Part shown: positions 34,495 to 43,578 of the stretch, piece by piece | How the letters are laid out: every line of letters begins with the position of its first letter | Position numbering within the stretch: the stretch's first letter is position 1 | Source of the DNA: Streptomyces sp. CNQ-509 | GTDB taxonomy: Bacteria; Actinomycetota; Actinomycetes; Streptomycetales; Streptomycetaceae | Direction: 5' to 3' | DNA: 64,000 bases | Assembly: GCF_001011035.1 (NCBI RefSeq) | Contig: NZ_CP011492.1 | Coordinates: 5,377,001 to 5,441,000, forward strand | Translations under genes and position numbers: made by a program | The notes under the pieces: generated by a model | What the model was told of the DNA's origin: nothing | What the model saw: the letters and a program-made list of their open reading frames with translations, nothing else | Database searches by the model: none

Positions 34495-37400
34495 GTGAGC
34501 ACTCTGCCCGTCTCCTCCCCGGCCTACCGGCTCGTCCGCACCGCACCCGTGCGGCCGGTCCCCCCTGTGCCGGACGCAGCGCAGCGCGCGGTGGTTCATC
34601 ACGGGGACGGACCGCTGCTCGTGCTCGCCGGGCCGGGGACGGGAAAGACGACGACTCTGGTGGAGGCCGTCACCGAGCGGATCAGGCGCGGGGCGGACCC
34701 CGAGCGGATCCTCGTGCTGACGTTCAGCCGCAAGGCGGCGGTGGAGCTGCGCGACCGGATGGCGGCCCGGCTGGACGGCGCGCAGGCGCCGCAGGCCAGC
34801 ACCTTCCACTCGTACTGCTACGCGCTGGTGCGGGCGCACCAGGACGCCGAGATGTTCGTCGAGCCGCTGCGGCTGCTGTCGGGGCCGGAACAGGACGTCG
34901 TCGTACGGGAACTCCTCGCCGGGCACGACGCGGACGGCTCCCGCGCGCGGGTGTCCTGGCCGGCGGAGCTGCGGGCCTGCCTGACGACGCGCGGGTTCGC
35001 CGACGAGGTGCGGGCGGTGCTGGCGCGCAGCCGGGAGCTGGGCCTGGGGGCGGCGGCGCTGGACCGGTTCGCGGCGGCGGCGGGGCGGCCGGACTGGGCG
35101 GCGGCGGGGGAGTTCCTGGCGGAGTACCTGGACGTGCTCGACATGCAGGGGGTCCTCGACTACGCGGAGTTGGTGCACCGGGCGGTGCTGCTGGCCGAGT
35201 CGGAGCGGGTGGCGGCGGAGCTGGCGGGGCGGTACGACGCGGTGTTCGTCGACGAGTACCAGGACACGGACGCGGCGCAGGTGCGGCTGCTGCGGGCGCT
35301 GGCGGGCGGCGGCCGGACGCTGGTCGCCTTCGGTGACCCGGACCAGTCGATCTACGCGTTCCGGGGGGCGGACGTCGGGGGGATCCTGACGTTCCCGGAG
35401 GTCTTCCCGCGGCGGGACGGCGCGCCCGCGCCGGTCGCGGTGCTGGGCACGTCGCGGCGCTCGGCCGCCAAGCCGCTGGCGGCGACGCGGCTGCTCACGC
35501 GCCGCATGCCGCTGCCGCGGCTGCCGTCGGAGGCGGTACGGGCACACCGGGGACTGGCGCCGGTGCGCGACGGGGGGCGGGTGGAGGCGTACACGTACCC
35601 GACGGCGAGCGGCGAACTGGACAACGTCGCGGACATCCTGCGCCGGGCGCACCTCGAAGAGGGCGTGCCGTGGCGCGAGATGGCGGTCCTGGTCCGCGCG
35701 GGCGGCCGCACGATCCCGTCGGTCCGCCGCGCCCTGACCTCGGCGGGAGTCCCCCTCCACATAGCGGGCGACGACCTCCCCCTGCGCCACGAACCGGCGG
35801 TCCAGCCCCTGCTGACAGCCCTGAGGACAACGGCCGCGGCGGTACTGCCTCCGGCGGGCCGGGGGGGACGTACGGAGGAGGAGGGCGGCGAGACGACGCC
35901 CGGGGGTACGGCGGACGCGGCACCCGACGAGGGGGACCCCCCGGTGCGCGACGCCTGGATCCCCCCCGACGTCGCCATCGCCCTCCTCTCCTCCCCCCTC
36001 GGCGGCATGGACGCCGCCGACCTGCGCCGCCTCGGCCGCGCGCTCCGCGACGAGGAGCGGGCCGCGGGCCGCTCCGTACCGCGGCCCTCCGGCGTCCTCC
36101 TCGCCGAGGCCCTCGCGGAGCCCCGCCGCCTCGTCGTCCACGACCGCGCCTACGCCGGCAGCGCCCTCCGCCTCGGCCTCCTCCTGCGCAAGGCCCGCGA
36201 CCTCCTCACCCGCGGCGGCACCGCGGAAGCCGCGCTCTGGGAACTGTGGGACGGCACCCCCTGGCCGGCGCGGCTCCAGCGCGCCGCCGCCCGCGGCGGT
36301 CCCGCCGGGCGCAACGCCGACCGCGACCTCGACGCCGTCTGCGCCCTCTTCGAGACCGCCGCCCGCGCCGAGGAGCGCACCGGAGGCCGCGGCGCACTCA
36401 ACTTCCTCGAAGAGCTCGAAGCCCAGGACATCGCCGCCGACGTCCTCACCCGCCGCGCCGACGACTCCGCGGGCCCCGACGCCGTACGCCTCATGACCGC
36501 CCACCGCGCCAAGGGCCTGGAGTGGCGGCTCGTCGTCATCGCCCAGGTCCAGGAGGGGCTCTGGCCCGACCTGCGCCGCCGCGGCTCCCTGCTGGAGGCG
36601 GACCGCATCGGCCGCGACGGCCTCGCCGAGCCGCTGCCGCCCGGCGCGATCCTCGCCGAGGAGCGCCGGCTGTTCTACGTCGCCGCCACCCGCGCCCGCG
36701 AACGGCTCGTCGTCACCGCCGTGAAGGCGCCTGCCGAGGACGGCGACCAGCCGTCGCGGTTCCTCGCGGAGCTGGGCGTCGACCCCAAGGACGTCACCGG
36801 CCGCCCCCGCCGCCCGCTGTCCGTCGCCGCGATGGTCGCCGAGCTGCGCGCGACGACCGTCGACCCCGAGGCGTCCGACGCCCTGCGCGCCGCCGCCGCC
36901 GAGCGGCTGGCCCGGCTGGCGGCGCCGGCGGACGACGGCCGTCCGCTGGTGCCCGCCGCGCACCCGGACCGCTGGTGGGGCCTGGACGAGCCGACGGAGA
37001 ACGCGGTGCCGCTGCGCGACCGCGACCTGCCCGTCGCGCTCTCCGGCAGCGCGGTGGGGCAGTTGGCGGACACCTGCGCGCTGCAGTGGTTCCTCGGCCG
37101 CGAGGTACGCGCCGACGCTCCGGCCTCCGCCGCGCAGGGCTTCGGCCTCGTCGTCCACGCCCTCGCCGACGAGGTCGCCTCCGGCCGTACCCCCGCCGAC
37201 CTCGACGCGCTCATGGAGCGCCTCGACGGCGTGTGGGACGGCCTCGCCTTCGACGCCCCGTGGAAGTCCGCGCAGGAGAAGGGGAACGCGCGCGCCGCCC
37301 TGGAGCGCTTTCTGCGGTGGCACGTGCTGGAGCGGGGCCGCCGTCCGGTGGCCAGCGAGCGGGACTTCGACGTCACGCTGAAGGCCGGTACGTACGAGGT

Positions 37401-37818
37401 GCGGATCAAGGGCACCATGGACCGCGTCGAGGAGGACGCCGAAGGCCGCGCGTACGTCGTCGACTTCAAGACCGGCAAGTCGCGGCCGACCGGGCCCGAG
37501 GTCGCCGAGCACGCCCAACTCGCCGTGTACCAGGCCGCCGTCGCCGAGGGCGCGGCCGGCGCGGAGCGCACCGTGTCCGGCGGCGCCGAGCTGGTCCACC
37601 TGCGGATCGGGGCGCCCGTCCGGGAGGGCGGCGACGCGCTGCCGAAGGTGCAGCGGCAGCCGCCCCCAGAGGGCGACTGGGTGCCCCGGCTGCTGGCGAC
37701 CGCCGCCGCCCGGGTGCTCGACGAGCGCTTCGGGCCGACGCCCGGCGACCACTGCGCGCAGTGCGCTTTCCGCAGCTCGTGCAGTGCCCGCCCGGAGGGC
37801 CGGCACGTCGTGGAGTGA
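34495..37818 (+). CDS. adnA: AdnA-type helicase-nuclease subunit
   Basis: A 1107-aa subunit of the actinobacterial AdnAB motor-nuclease that resects double-strand breaks. The N-terminal UvrD-type motor has Walker A G46-PGTGKTT and D253-E254-YQDTD, followed by GDPDQSIYAFRG. Motif VI is YVAATRARERLVVTAV. The C-terminal RecB-type nuclease has D990-FKTGKS. Four Cys (C861, C1087, C1090, C1096) frame the nuclease and should hold a 4Fe-4S cluster as in AddB-like enzymes. A charged Gly/Glu/Thr-rich linker near residues 455-485 looks like a species-specific insert. GTG 34495 is the start. In M. tuberculosis Rv3202c precedes Rv3201c directly; here a lipoprotein gene intervenes. Confidence 0.92.
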   Translation: MSTLPVSSPAYRLVRTAPVRPVPPVPDAAQRAVVHHGDGPLLVLAGPGTGKTTTLVEAVTERIRRGADPERILVLTFSRKAAVELRDRMAARLDGAQAPQASTFHSYCYALVRAHQDAEMFVEPLRLLSGPEQDVVVRELLAGHDADGSRARVSWPAELRACLTTRGFADEVRAVLARSRELGLGAAALDRFAAAAGRPDWAAAGEFLAEYLDVLDMQGVLDYAELVHRAVLLAESERVAAELAGRYDAVFVDEYQDTDAAQVRLLRALAGGGRTLVAFGDPDQSIYAFRGADVGGILTFPEVFPRRDGAPAPVAVLGTSRRSAAKPLAATRLLTRRMPLPRLPSEAVRAHRGLAPVRDGGRVEAYTYPTASGELDNVADILRRAHLEEGVPWREMAVLVRAGGRTIPSVRRALTSAGVPLHIAGDDLPLRHEPAVQPLLTALRTTAAAVLPPAGRGGRTEEEGGETTPGGTADAAPDEGDPPVRDAWIPPDVAIALLSSPLGGMDAADLRRLGRALRDEERAAGRSVPRPSGVLLAEALAEPRRLVVHDRAYAGSALRLGLLLRKARDLLTRGGTAEAALWELWDGTPWPARLQRAAARGGPAGRNADRDLDAVCALFETAARAEERTGGRGALNFLEELEAQDIAADVLTRRADDSAGPDAVRLMTAHRAKGLEWRLVVIAQVQEGLWPDLRRRGSLLEADRIGRDGLAEPLPPGAILAEERRLFYVAATRARERLVVTAVKAPAEDGDQPSRFLAELGVDPKDVTGRPRRPLSVAAMVAELRATTVDPEASDALRAAAAERLARLAAPADDGRPLVPAAHPDRWWGLDEPTENAVPLRDRDLPVALSGSAVGQLADTCALQWFLGREVRADAPASAAQGFGLVVHALADEVASGRTPADLDALMERLDGVWDGLAFDAPWKSAQEKGNARAALERFLRWHVLERGRRPVASERDFDVTLKAGTYEVRIKGTMDRVEEDAEGRAYVVDFKTGKSRPTGPEVAEHAQLAVYQAAVAEGAAGAERTVSGGAELVHLRIGAPVREGGDALPKVQRQPPPEGDWVPRLLATAAARVLDERFGPTPGDHCAQCAFRSSCSARPEGRHVVE

Positions 37819-37862
37819 GACCACGGTAGGAGACCCCGGTGTGACACCGCGGCCGTCTGTGT

Positions 37863-37882
37863 GGTCGTATGACCAATCGGTC
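37863..37882. promoter_or_regulatory. possible operator with alternating GGTC/GACC
   Basis: GGTC-4-GACC-4-GGTC forms two overlapping inverted repeats about 30 nt before the lipoprotein start, next to a TGTAAG that could be a -10 box. Confidence 0.3.
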
Positions 37883-37910
37883 AGGTGTAAGCAACAAGTA
37901 AGGATTGACT

Positions 37911-38636
37911 GTGCGTAAGAGCGTGGTGGCGGCGGCGCTGGTCTCGGCCCTGGGTGTGACGGTCCTCTCGGCGTGCGGCAGCGAGGACAGCGGTCTCGCG
38001 GGCAAGTCGCCCGAGGAGATCAAGGACGAGACGGTGGCGGCCATGCGCTCCGCCAAGTCCATGACCCTGGACTTCCAGCAGACGGGGGCGGCGGGGACGG
38101 CGATGAAACTGTCGGTGACCAAGGGCGGCGAGTGCACCGGCAGCGTCACCACGCAGGGTGCCACCGCGGAGATCCGCCGCGCCGGCGGTACGTCCTACAT
38201 GAAGCCGGACACGAAGTTCTGGGAGCAGAACGCCGGCAGCCCGGAGCAGGCGCAGCTCATCGAGGCGACGGTGGGCGACCGCTGGGTGGAGATGGGCGCG
38301 GGCCAGGACGACTTCGCCTCCTTCTGCGACCTCGACACGATCCTCAAGGACATGGACGACGAGGACAAGGGTGACGGGGACAAGGGCGGCAGGAAGGACA
38401 CCACCGAGAAGGGCGACGAGGGCGAGGTGCGCGGCACCCCGACCATCACGCTGATCGCCAAGGAGGACGGCGAGACCACGCGGGTCCACATCGCCACCGA
38501 GGGCGAGCCGTACATCCTCAAGATGGAGATGGAGGACGGGGACCAGCCGGGCACGGCGGAGTTCTCGGAGTTCAACGAGAAGGTCGACGTCACGGCGCCC
38601 GCCGACGCGGTGAACCTGAACGAGCTGGGCGGCTGA
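37911..38636 (+). CDS. LppX/LprG-like lipoprotein between adnA and adnB
   Basis: A 241-aa exported lipoprotein. The signal peptide ends in the lipobox LSA-C. The mature part resembles the lipoprotein at 7609-8352: a helix with EIKDETVAAMRSAKSMTLDF, then paired strands (TAMKLSVTKGGECTGSVTTQG), and FWEQNAGSPEQ at the position of FWLHQDDGED. A Lys/Asp/Glu-rich linker lies near residues 145-170. A LolA-like lipid-binding fold is likely. GTG 37911 has AAGGA 7 nt upstream. The gap of 92 nt after adnA contains promoter-like sequence, so it may not be co-transcribed. Confidence 0.85.
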   Translation: MRKSVVAAALVSALGVTVLSACGSEDSGLAGKSPEEIKDETVAAMRSAKSMTLDFQQTGAAGTAMKLSVTKGGECTGSVTTQGATAEIRRAGGTSYMKPDTKFWEQNAGSPEQAQLIEATVGDRWVEMGAGQDDFASFCDLDTILKDMDDEDKGDGDKGGRKDTTEKGDEGEVRGTPTITLIAKEDGETTRVHIATEGEPYILKMEMEDGDQPGTAEFSEFNEKVDVTAPADAVNLNELGG

Positions 38637-38719
38637 GCCCGTAGCGCATCCCGCGTCCCTCGCGCCCGCCGGCAGCCGCGGAACCCCGGTTGTCGGCGGG
38701 CGCCGCTACGCTCGCTGGA

Positions 38720-41700
38720 ATGCCGGCCCGTATCACCCACCCCGATCAGCTCAAGGAGCTCCTCGGGATCCCCTTCACCGCCGAGCAGACGGCGTGCATC
38801 ACCGCACCGCCCGCCCCGCAGGTCATCGTGGCGGGTGCGGGGTCCGGCAAGACGACGGTGATGGCGGCCCGGGTCGTGTGGCTGGTCGGTACGGGGCGGG
38901 TGGCACCGGAGCAGGTGCTGGGGCTGACGTTCACCAACAAGGCCGCGGCGGAGCTGGCGGAGCGGGTGCGCCGGGCGCTGGCGCAGGCGGGGGTCACGCC
39001 GGCGGGCGGTGCGGACGGGGCGTACGGCGAAGGCGCGTACGGCGACGGGGTGCCGGGCGACGGCGCCGCGGAGCCCGGCGAGCCGCGGATCTCCACGTAC
39101 CACGCCTTCGCCGGCCAACTGCTCAAGGACCACGGCCTGCGCATCGGCCTCGAACCCGGTGCCCGCCTCCTCGCCGACGCCACCCGCTACCAGCTCGCCG
39201 CCCGCGTCCTGCGCACCGCCCCCGGCCCGTACCCCGCGCTGACGAAATCCCTCCCGACGCTCGTCAGCGAACTCCTCGCGCTCGACGCCGAGCTGGCGGA
39301 ACACCTCGTGGATCCGGACGCGCTGGCGGACTTCGGCGCCGCGCAGCTCGCCGCTCTCGACCGGGTCCGGCTCACCAACGACGAGCTGCGCAAGGCCCCC
39401 AGGGCCGCGCAGGCCCGGCTGGAGCTGCTCGACCTCGTACGGGCCTACCGGCGCGAGAAGCGCCGCCGCGACCTCCTCGACTTCGGCGACCAGATCGCCC
39501 ACTCCGCGCTGCTCGCCGAGGACCACCCGGCGGTCGGGCGGCTGCTGCGCGAGGAGTGCCGGGTCGTGCTGCTGGACGAGTACCAGGACACCTCCGTCGC
39601 CCAGCGGCGGCTGCTGGCCGGGCTGTTCGGCGGTGGTACGGGGCACGCGGTGACCGCCGTCGGCGACCCCTGCCAGGCGATCTACGGCTGGCGCGGCGCC
39701 TCCGTCGCCAACCTCGACGACTTCCCCGCCCACTTCCCGCACGCCGACGGCACCCCCGCGCGCCGCCAGGCGCTCGGGGAGAACCGCCGCAGCGGCGGGC
39801 GCCTGCTCGAACTCGCCAACGGCCTCGCCGCCCCCCTGCGCGCCCGCCACGTCGGCGTGGAGGCGCTGCGCCCCGCCCCGGGCGCGGAGCGGCACGGCAC
39901 GGTGCGCTGCGCGCTGCTGCCGACGTACGGCGCGGAGCTGGAGTGGCTGGCGGACTCGGTGGCGCATCTGGTGCGTACGGGCACGGCCCCCGGCGACGTC
40001 GCCGTCCTGTGCCGCACCGCGGGCGACTTCGGCGACATCCAGGCGGCGCTGGTCGCCCGGGACGTCCCCGTGGAGGTCGTCGGGCTCGCCGGGCTGCTGG
40101 ACCTGCCGGAGGTCGCGGACCTGGTGGCGATGTGCGAGGTGCTCCAGGACCCGACGGCCAACGCCGCGCTCGTCCGCCTGCTGACCGGCCCGCGGTGGCG
40201 CATCGGCCCCCGCGACCTGGCGCTGCTGGGGCGCCGCGCGCGGCTGCTGGTGACCACGGCGCGTACGGACGGCGAACAGGACCCCGACGAGCGGCTGGCG
40301 CAGGCCGTGGAGGGCGTCGACCCGGCGGAGGTGGCGTCGCTCGCCGACGCGCTGGACACGTTCCTGGAGGCCCGGCAGCCCGACGACGGGCTGCCGTTCG
40401 GCGCGGCGGCGCGGAAGCGGTTCGGCCGGCTGGCGGCGGAGCTGCGGGACCTGCGGCGGTCGCTGGCGGATCCGCTGATGGACGTGCTGCACCGGGTGCT
40501 CGGGGCGACGGGCCTGGAGATCGAGCTGTCCGCGTCGCCGCACGCGCTGGCGGCGCGGCGGCGCGAGACGCTGGCGCGCTTCCTCGACGTCGCCGCCGAC
40601 TACGCCTCCTCCGCCGCCCTCGACGGCGAGGCGACGCTACTGGCGTTCCTGGGCTTCCTGCGGACCGCGGCGCAGTACGAGAAGGGGCTCGACAGCTCGC
40701 TGCCGGGCGACGGGCGGGACACGGTCAAGGTGCTCACGGCGCACAAGGCGAAGGGCCTGGAGTGGGACGTCGTGGTGGTGCCGGGGCTGGTGGAGAAGCA
40801 CTTCCCGAGCCGGCAGCCGCGCGAGTCGTGGGTCACGCAGGGCAAGGTGCTGCCGCACGCGCTGCGGGGCGACGCGGAGACGCTGCCGGACGTGGCGGAG
40901 TGGACGGCGCGGGGGCTGAAGGACTTCAAGGCCGCGATGCGGGAGCACCAGGAGGTGGAGGAGCTGCGCCTCGGGTACGTCACCGTGACGCGCCCCCGGT
41001 CGCTGCTCCTGGGCTCCGGGCACTGGTGGGGTCCGACGCAGAAGGAGGCGCGGGGCCCGTCGGCGTTCCTGCACGCGCTGCGGGAGCACTGCGAGGGCGG
41101 CGGCGGCGAGGTCGAGGAGTGGGCCCCGGAGCCCCCGAAGGCGGCGGAGAACCCGGCCCTGGCGGAGCACGCCGCGGAGCGCGCGTGGCCGCTCCCGCTC
41201 GCCCCGGCGGCGACGGCCCGCCGCCGGGAGGCCGCGGCGGCGGTGGAGGCGGCACTGACCCGCCGGGCGACGGCGGACGGGCACGCTCCCGGCACCGGCC
41301 CCGACGGCGCCCGGGCCCACCCCCTCGGGCCCGCCGACGTGCGGGTGGTCGAGTCCTGGGACCGGGACCTCGACGCCCTCGAAGCGGAGCTGCTCGCCGC
41401 CCGCCGGCCCGTACGGGACGTCACCCTGCCCGCCTCCCTCACCGCCTCGCAGCTCCTCCGGCTCGCCGCCGACGCCGAGGCGTTCACGCAGGAACTGGCC
41501 CGGCCCATGCCCCGGCCGCCGATGCCCGCGGCGCGGCGCGGGACGCGGTTCCACGCCTGGGTCGAGTCGCGGTTCGAGGCGCTGCCGCTGCCCATGCTCG
41601 GCCCCGACGAGCTGCCCGGCGGCGAGGAGGACGCCCCGGAGATCGCCGACGAGCGCGATCTGGCCGCCCTCAAGGAGTCCTTCGAGCGGTCCCCGTACGC

Positions 41701-42016
41701 CCGGCGCACGCCGTACCGACTGGAGGCCCCCTTCCAGCTCAGCCTCGCCGGGCGCATGGTCCGCGGCCGTATCGACGCCGTCTACCGGGACCCCGGCGGC
41801 GGCTACGAGATCGTCGACTGGAAGACCGGCCGCAGCGGCAGCGCCGACCCCCTCCAGCTCGCCGTCTACCGGCTCGCCTGGGCCGAGCAGGAGCGGCTGC
41901 CGCTCGCCGACGTGACCGCCGCCTTCCTCTACGTACGCACCGGGGAGATCGTGCGTCCGGCCACACTCCCGGGAAGAGCGGAGCTTGAGGCCCTGCTGTC
42001 CGGCCGGACGGATTAG
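38720..42016 (+). CDS. adnB: AdnB-type helicase-nuclease subunit
   Basis: A 1098-aa UvrD-type motor with a C-terminal RecB-type nuclease, partner of AdnA. Walker A is G39-AGSGKTT, the Walker B box is D286-E287-YQDTS, and GDPCQAIYGWRGAS follows. VKVLTAHKAKGLEWDVVVVPGL is motif V, LGYVTVTRPRSLLLGS motif VI, and D1033-WKTGRSGS the nuclease. No Cys cluster follows the nuclease, unlike AdnA. The length matches M. tuberculosis Rv3201c. TACGCT ends about 7 nt before ATG 38720 and no ribosome site is seen, suggesting a leaderless transcript separate from adnA. An in-frame start at 38690 is less likely. Confidence 0.92.
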   Translation: MPARITHPDQLKELLGIPFTAEQTACITAPPAPQVIVAGAGSGKTTVMAARVVWLVGTGRVAPEQVLGLTFTNKAAAELAERVRRALAQAGVTPAGGADGAYGEGAYGDGVPGDGAAEPGEPRISTYHAFAGQLLKDHGLRIGLEPGARLLADATRYQLAARVLRTAPGPYPALTKSLPTLVSELLALDAELAEHLVDPDALADFGAAQLAALDRVRLTNDELRKAPRAAQARLELLDLVRAYRREKRRRDLLDFGDQIAHSALLAEDHPAVGRLLREECRVVLLDEYQDTSVAQRRLLAGLFGGGTGHAVTAVGDPCQAIYGWRGASVANLDDFPAHFPHADGTPARRQALGENRRSGGRLLELANGLAAPLRARHVGVEALRPAPGAERHGTVRCALLPTYGAELEWLADSVAHLVRTGTAPGDVAVLCRTAGDFGDIQAALVARDVPVEVVGLAGLLDLPEVADLVAMCEVLQDPTANAALVRLLTGPRWRIGPRDLALLGRRARLLVTTARTDGEQDPDERLAQAVEGVDPAEVASLADALDTFLEARQPDDGLPFGAAARKRFGRLAAELRDLRRSLADPLMDVLHRVLGATGLEIELSASPHALAARRRETLARFLDVAADYASSAALDGEATLLAFLGFLRTAAQYEKGLDSSLPGDGRDTVKVLTAHKAKGLEWDVVVVPGLVEKHFPSRQPRESWVTQGKVLPHALRGDAETLPDVAEWTARGLKDFKAAMREHQEVEELRLGYVTVTRPRSLLLGSGHWWGPTQKEARGPSAFLHALREHCEGGGGEVEEWAPEPPKAAENPALAEHAAERAWPLPLAPAATARRREAAAAVEAALTRRATADGHAPGTGPDGARAHPLGPADVRVVESWDRDLDALEAELLAARRPVRDVTLPASLTASQLLRLAADAEAFTQELARPMPRPPMPAARRGTRFHAWVESRFEALPLPMLGPDELPGGEEDAPEIADERDLAALKESFERSPYARRTPYRLEAPFQLSLAGRMVRGRIDAVYRDPGGGYEIVDWKTGRSGSADPLQLAVYRLAWAEQERLPLADVTAAFLYVRTGEIVRPATLPGRAELEALLSGRTD

Positions 42017-42026
42017 GCTCGGGGGC

Positions 42027-42125
42027 ATGAGCACCACCCCCGGCAGCGTCGCCGACCCTTCGGCGTGCGTGCGGGACGAGCGCGCGGGGGCCGTGTGCGG
42101 CGCGGCGGAAGGGAAGCAGCAGTGA
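42027..42125 (+). CDS. possible 32-codon ORF coupled to nudC
   Basis: An ATG-started frame lies in the gap between adnB and nudC and ends in TGA at 42123-42125. That overlaps nudC's GTG 42122 as GTGA. The peptide begins MSTTPGSVADPSACVRDERA and contains two Cys. Nearly all third positions are G or C, as in real genes here, but that is weak evidence in such GC-rich DNA. A short GGGGG precedes the ATG. It could be a leader peptide or chance. Confidence 0.35.
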   Translation: MSTTPGSVADPSACVRDERAGAVCGAAEGKQQ

Positions 42126-43072
42126 CCACGGGCATCGAGCGGGCGGCCTCCCGGCCGGTCTCCTTCACGGCGGACAGCGGCGTCGACCGCGCCGCCCACC
42201 ACCGCATCGACGAGGCGTGGCTGGCCGCGGCCTGGAGCCACCCGACGACCCGGGTCTTCGTGGTCTGCGAGGGCCAGGTGCTCATCGACGACACCCCCGA
42301 CGGCGGCACGGCGCTGGTCACGACGCCCGCCTTCGAGGCCCCGCCGACCGAGCAGCACCGCTACTTCCTCGGCACCGACGCCCGCGGCGTGCGCTACTTC
42401 GCTCTGCAGAAGGACTCGCTGCCCGGCCGCATGGACGACACCGCGCGCCCCGCGGGGCTGCGCGAGGCGGGGCTGCTGCTGTCGGAGCAGGACGCCGGGC
42501 TGATGGTCCACGCCGTCGCGCTGGAGAACTGGCAGCGGCTGCACCGCTTCTGCTCGCGCTGCGGCGAGCGCACGGTCATCGCCGCCGCGGGCCACATCCG
42601 CCGCTGCCCGGCGTGCGGCGCGGAGCACTACCCCCGGACGGACCCCGCCGTGATCATGGCCGTGACGGACCCGGAGGACCGGATCCTGCTGGGCCGCCAG
42701 GTGCACTGGCCGGAGGGGCGCTTCTCGACGCTCGCGGGCTTCGTCGAGCCCGGCGAGTCGCTGGAGCACGCCGTGCGGCGGGAGGTCTTCGAGGAGGCGG
42801 GGGTGGTGGTCGGCGACGTGGAGTACGTGGCCAGCCAGCCGTGGCCGTTCCCCTCGAGCCTCATGGTGGGCTTTCTCGCGCGGGCGGCGGACGCCAAGGG
42901 CGCGGAGATCCGGGTGGACGGCGAGGAACTGCACGAGGCGCGCTGGTTCTCCCGCGACGAGTTGGGCGCGGCCTACGAGTCGGGCGAGGTGCTGCCGCCG
43001 TACGGCATCTCGATCGCGGGGCGGCTGATCGAGCTGTGGTACGGCTCGGACCTGCCGCGGCGGCCGGGCTGA
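42122..43072 (+). CDS. nudC: NAD(+)/NADH diphosphatase NudC
   Basis: A 316-aa Nudix hydrolase that cleaves NAD(H) and can remove NAD caps from RNA. A zinc ribbon (FCSRCGERT...RRCPACGAEHYPRTDP) precedes the Nudix box GFVEPGESLEHAVRREVFEEAGV. The NudC-specific SQPWPFPSSLMVGF motif follows. All catalytic Glu residues are present. GTG 42122 is preceded by GGAAGGGAAG; a start 19 codons upstream lacks a good site. The start codon overlaps the stop of a possible short ORF. Rv3199c has the same position next to adnB and mycoredoxin in M. tuberculosis. Confidence 0.95.
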   Translation: MTTGIERAASRPVSFTADSGVDRAAHHRIDEAWLAAAWSHPTTRVFVVCEGQVLIDDTPDGGTALVTTPAFEAPPTEQHRYFLGTDARGVRYFALQKDSLPGRMDDTARPAGLREAGLLLSEQDAGLMVHAVALENWQRLHRFCSRCGERTVIAAAGHIRRCPACGAEHYPRTDPAVIMAVTDPEDRILLGRQVHWPEGRFSTLAGFVEPGESLEHAVRREVFEEAGVVVGDVEYVASQPWPFPSSLMVGFLARAADAKGAEIRVDGEELHEARWFSRDELGAAYESGEVLPPYGISIAGRLIELWYGSDLPRRPG

Positions 43073-43141
43073 CGGCCGCCGCTGCGGGACCCGCGGGTGC
43101 TGCCGGGCGCCGGGCTCCCCGCCCGGCGCCGGCGGCCGCGG

Positions 43142-43399
43142 TCAGGCGCCGAGGGCGGCCTTGACCTGGGCCAGCGAAGGGTTCGGCATGGCGACGGACT
43201 CGCCGCCCTGCCGCGGCACCACGACGACGGTCGGCACGAGCTGATTGCCGTTGTTCACGCTCTCGACGTAGGCGGCGGAGTCCGGGTCCTGCTCGATGTT
43301 GACCTCCTCGAACGGGATGCCCTCGCGGTCCATCTGGCTCTTCAGCCGACGGCAGTAGCCGCACCAGGTGGTGCTGTACATCGTGACGGTGCCCGCCAT
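43142..43399 (-). CDS. mrx1: mycoredoxin (glutaredoxin-like, mycothiol-dependent)
   Basis: An 85-aa thioredoxin-fold protein with the redox motif C13-G-Y-C16 in STTWCGYCRRLK. VPTVVV provides the cis-Pro, and SVAMPNPS follows, as in actinobacterial mycoredoxin-1. It reduces mixed disulfides of proteins with mycothiol, using one or both Cys. ATG 43399 has AAAGGAG upstream. It lies divergent from uvrD2 across a 179-nt gap that contains two DnaA-box-like sites. Rv3198A holds the same position in M. tuberculosis. Confidence 0.93.
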   Translation of the reverse strand: MAGTVTMYSTTWCGYCRRLKSQMDREGIPFEEVNIEQDPDSAAYVESVNNGNQLVPTVVVVPRQGGESVAMPNPSLAQVKAALGA

Positions 43400-43501
43400 G
43401 TCGCTGCGCTCCTTTGGGGGTCGGCCGGGTCGCGGCGTGATCTGTTCCGGAAGGTGAACGTACCTGGGGACGCCGCCATTCCCGTAGTCCCGGCCGCCGT
43501 C

Positions 43502-43539
43502 TGTGGATAACCGGGCCCTCAACAGGGGCCTGTGGACAA
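43502..43539. promoter_or_regulatory. two DnaA-box-like 9-mers between mrx1 and uvrD2
   Basis: TGTGGATAA (43502-43510, complement TTATCCACA) and TGTGGACAA (43531-43539, complement TTGTCCACA) are direct repeats 29 bp apart. They match the E. coli and the Streptomyces DnaA-box consensus respectively. Confidence 0.5.
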
Positions 43540-43578
43540 CCGGCACACCGGTCCCTGCGGACCTGGCAGCATGGCGGG

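Noticed and set aside
34480..37824. A very long minus-strand open frame opposite adnA, and similar ones opposite adnB, uvrD2 and UPF0182
   Set aside because: They are Arg/Ala-rich shadows caused by GC-rich codon positions, with no domains; the plus-strand genes have complete motifs.
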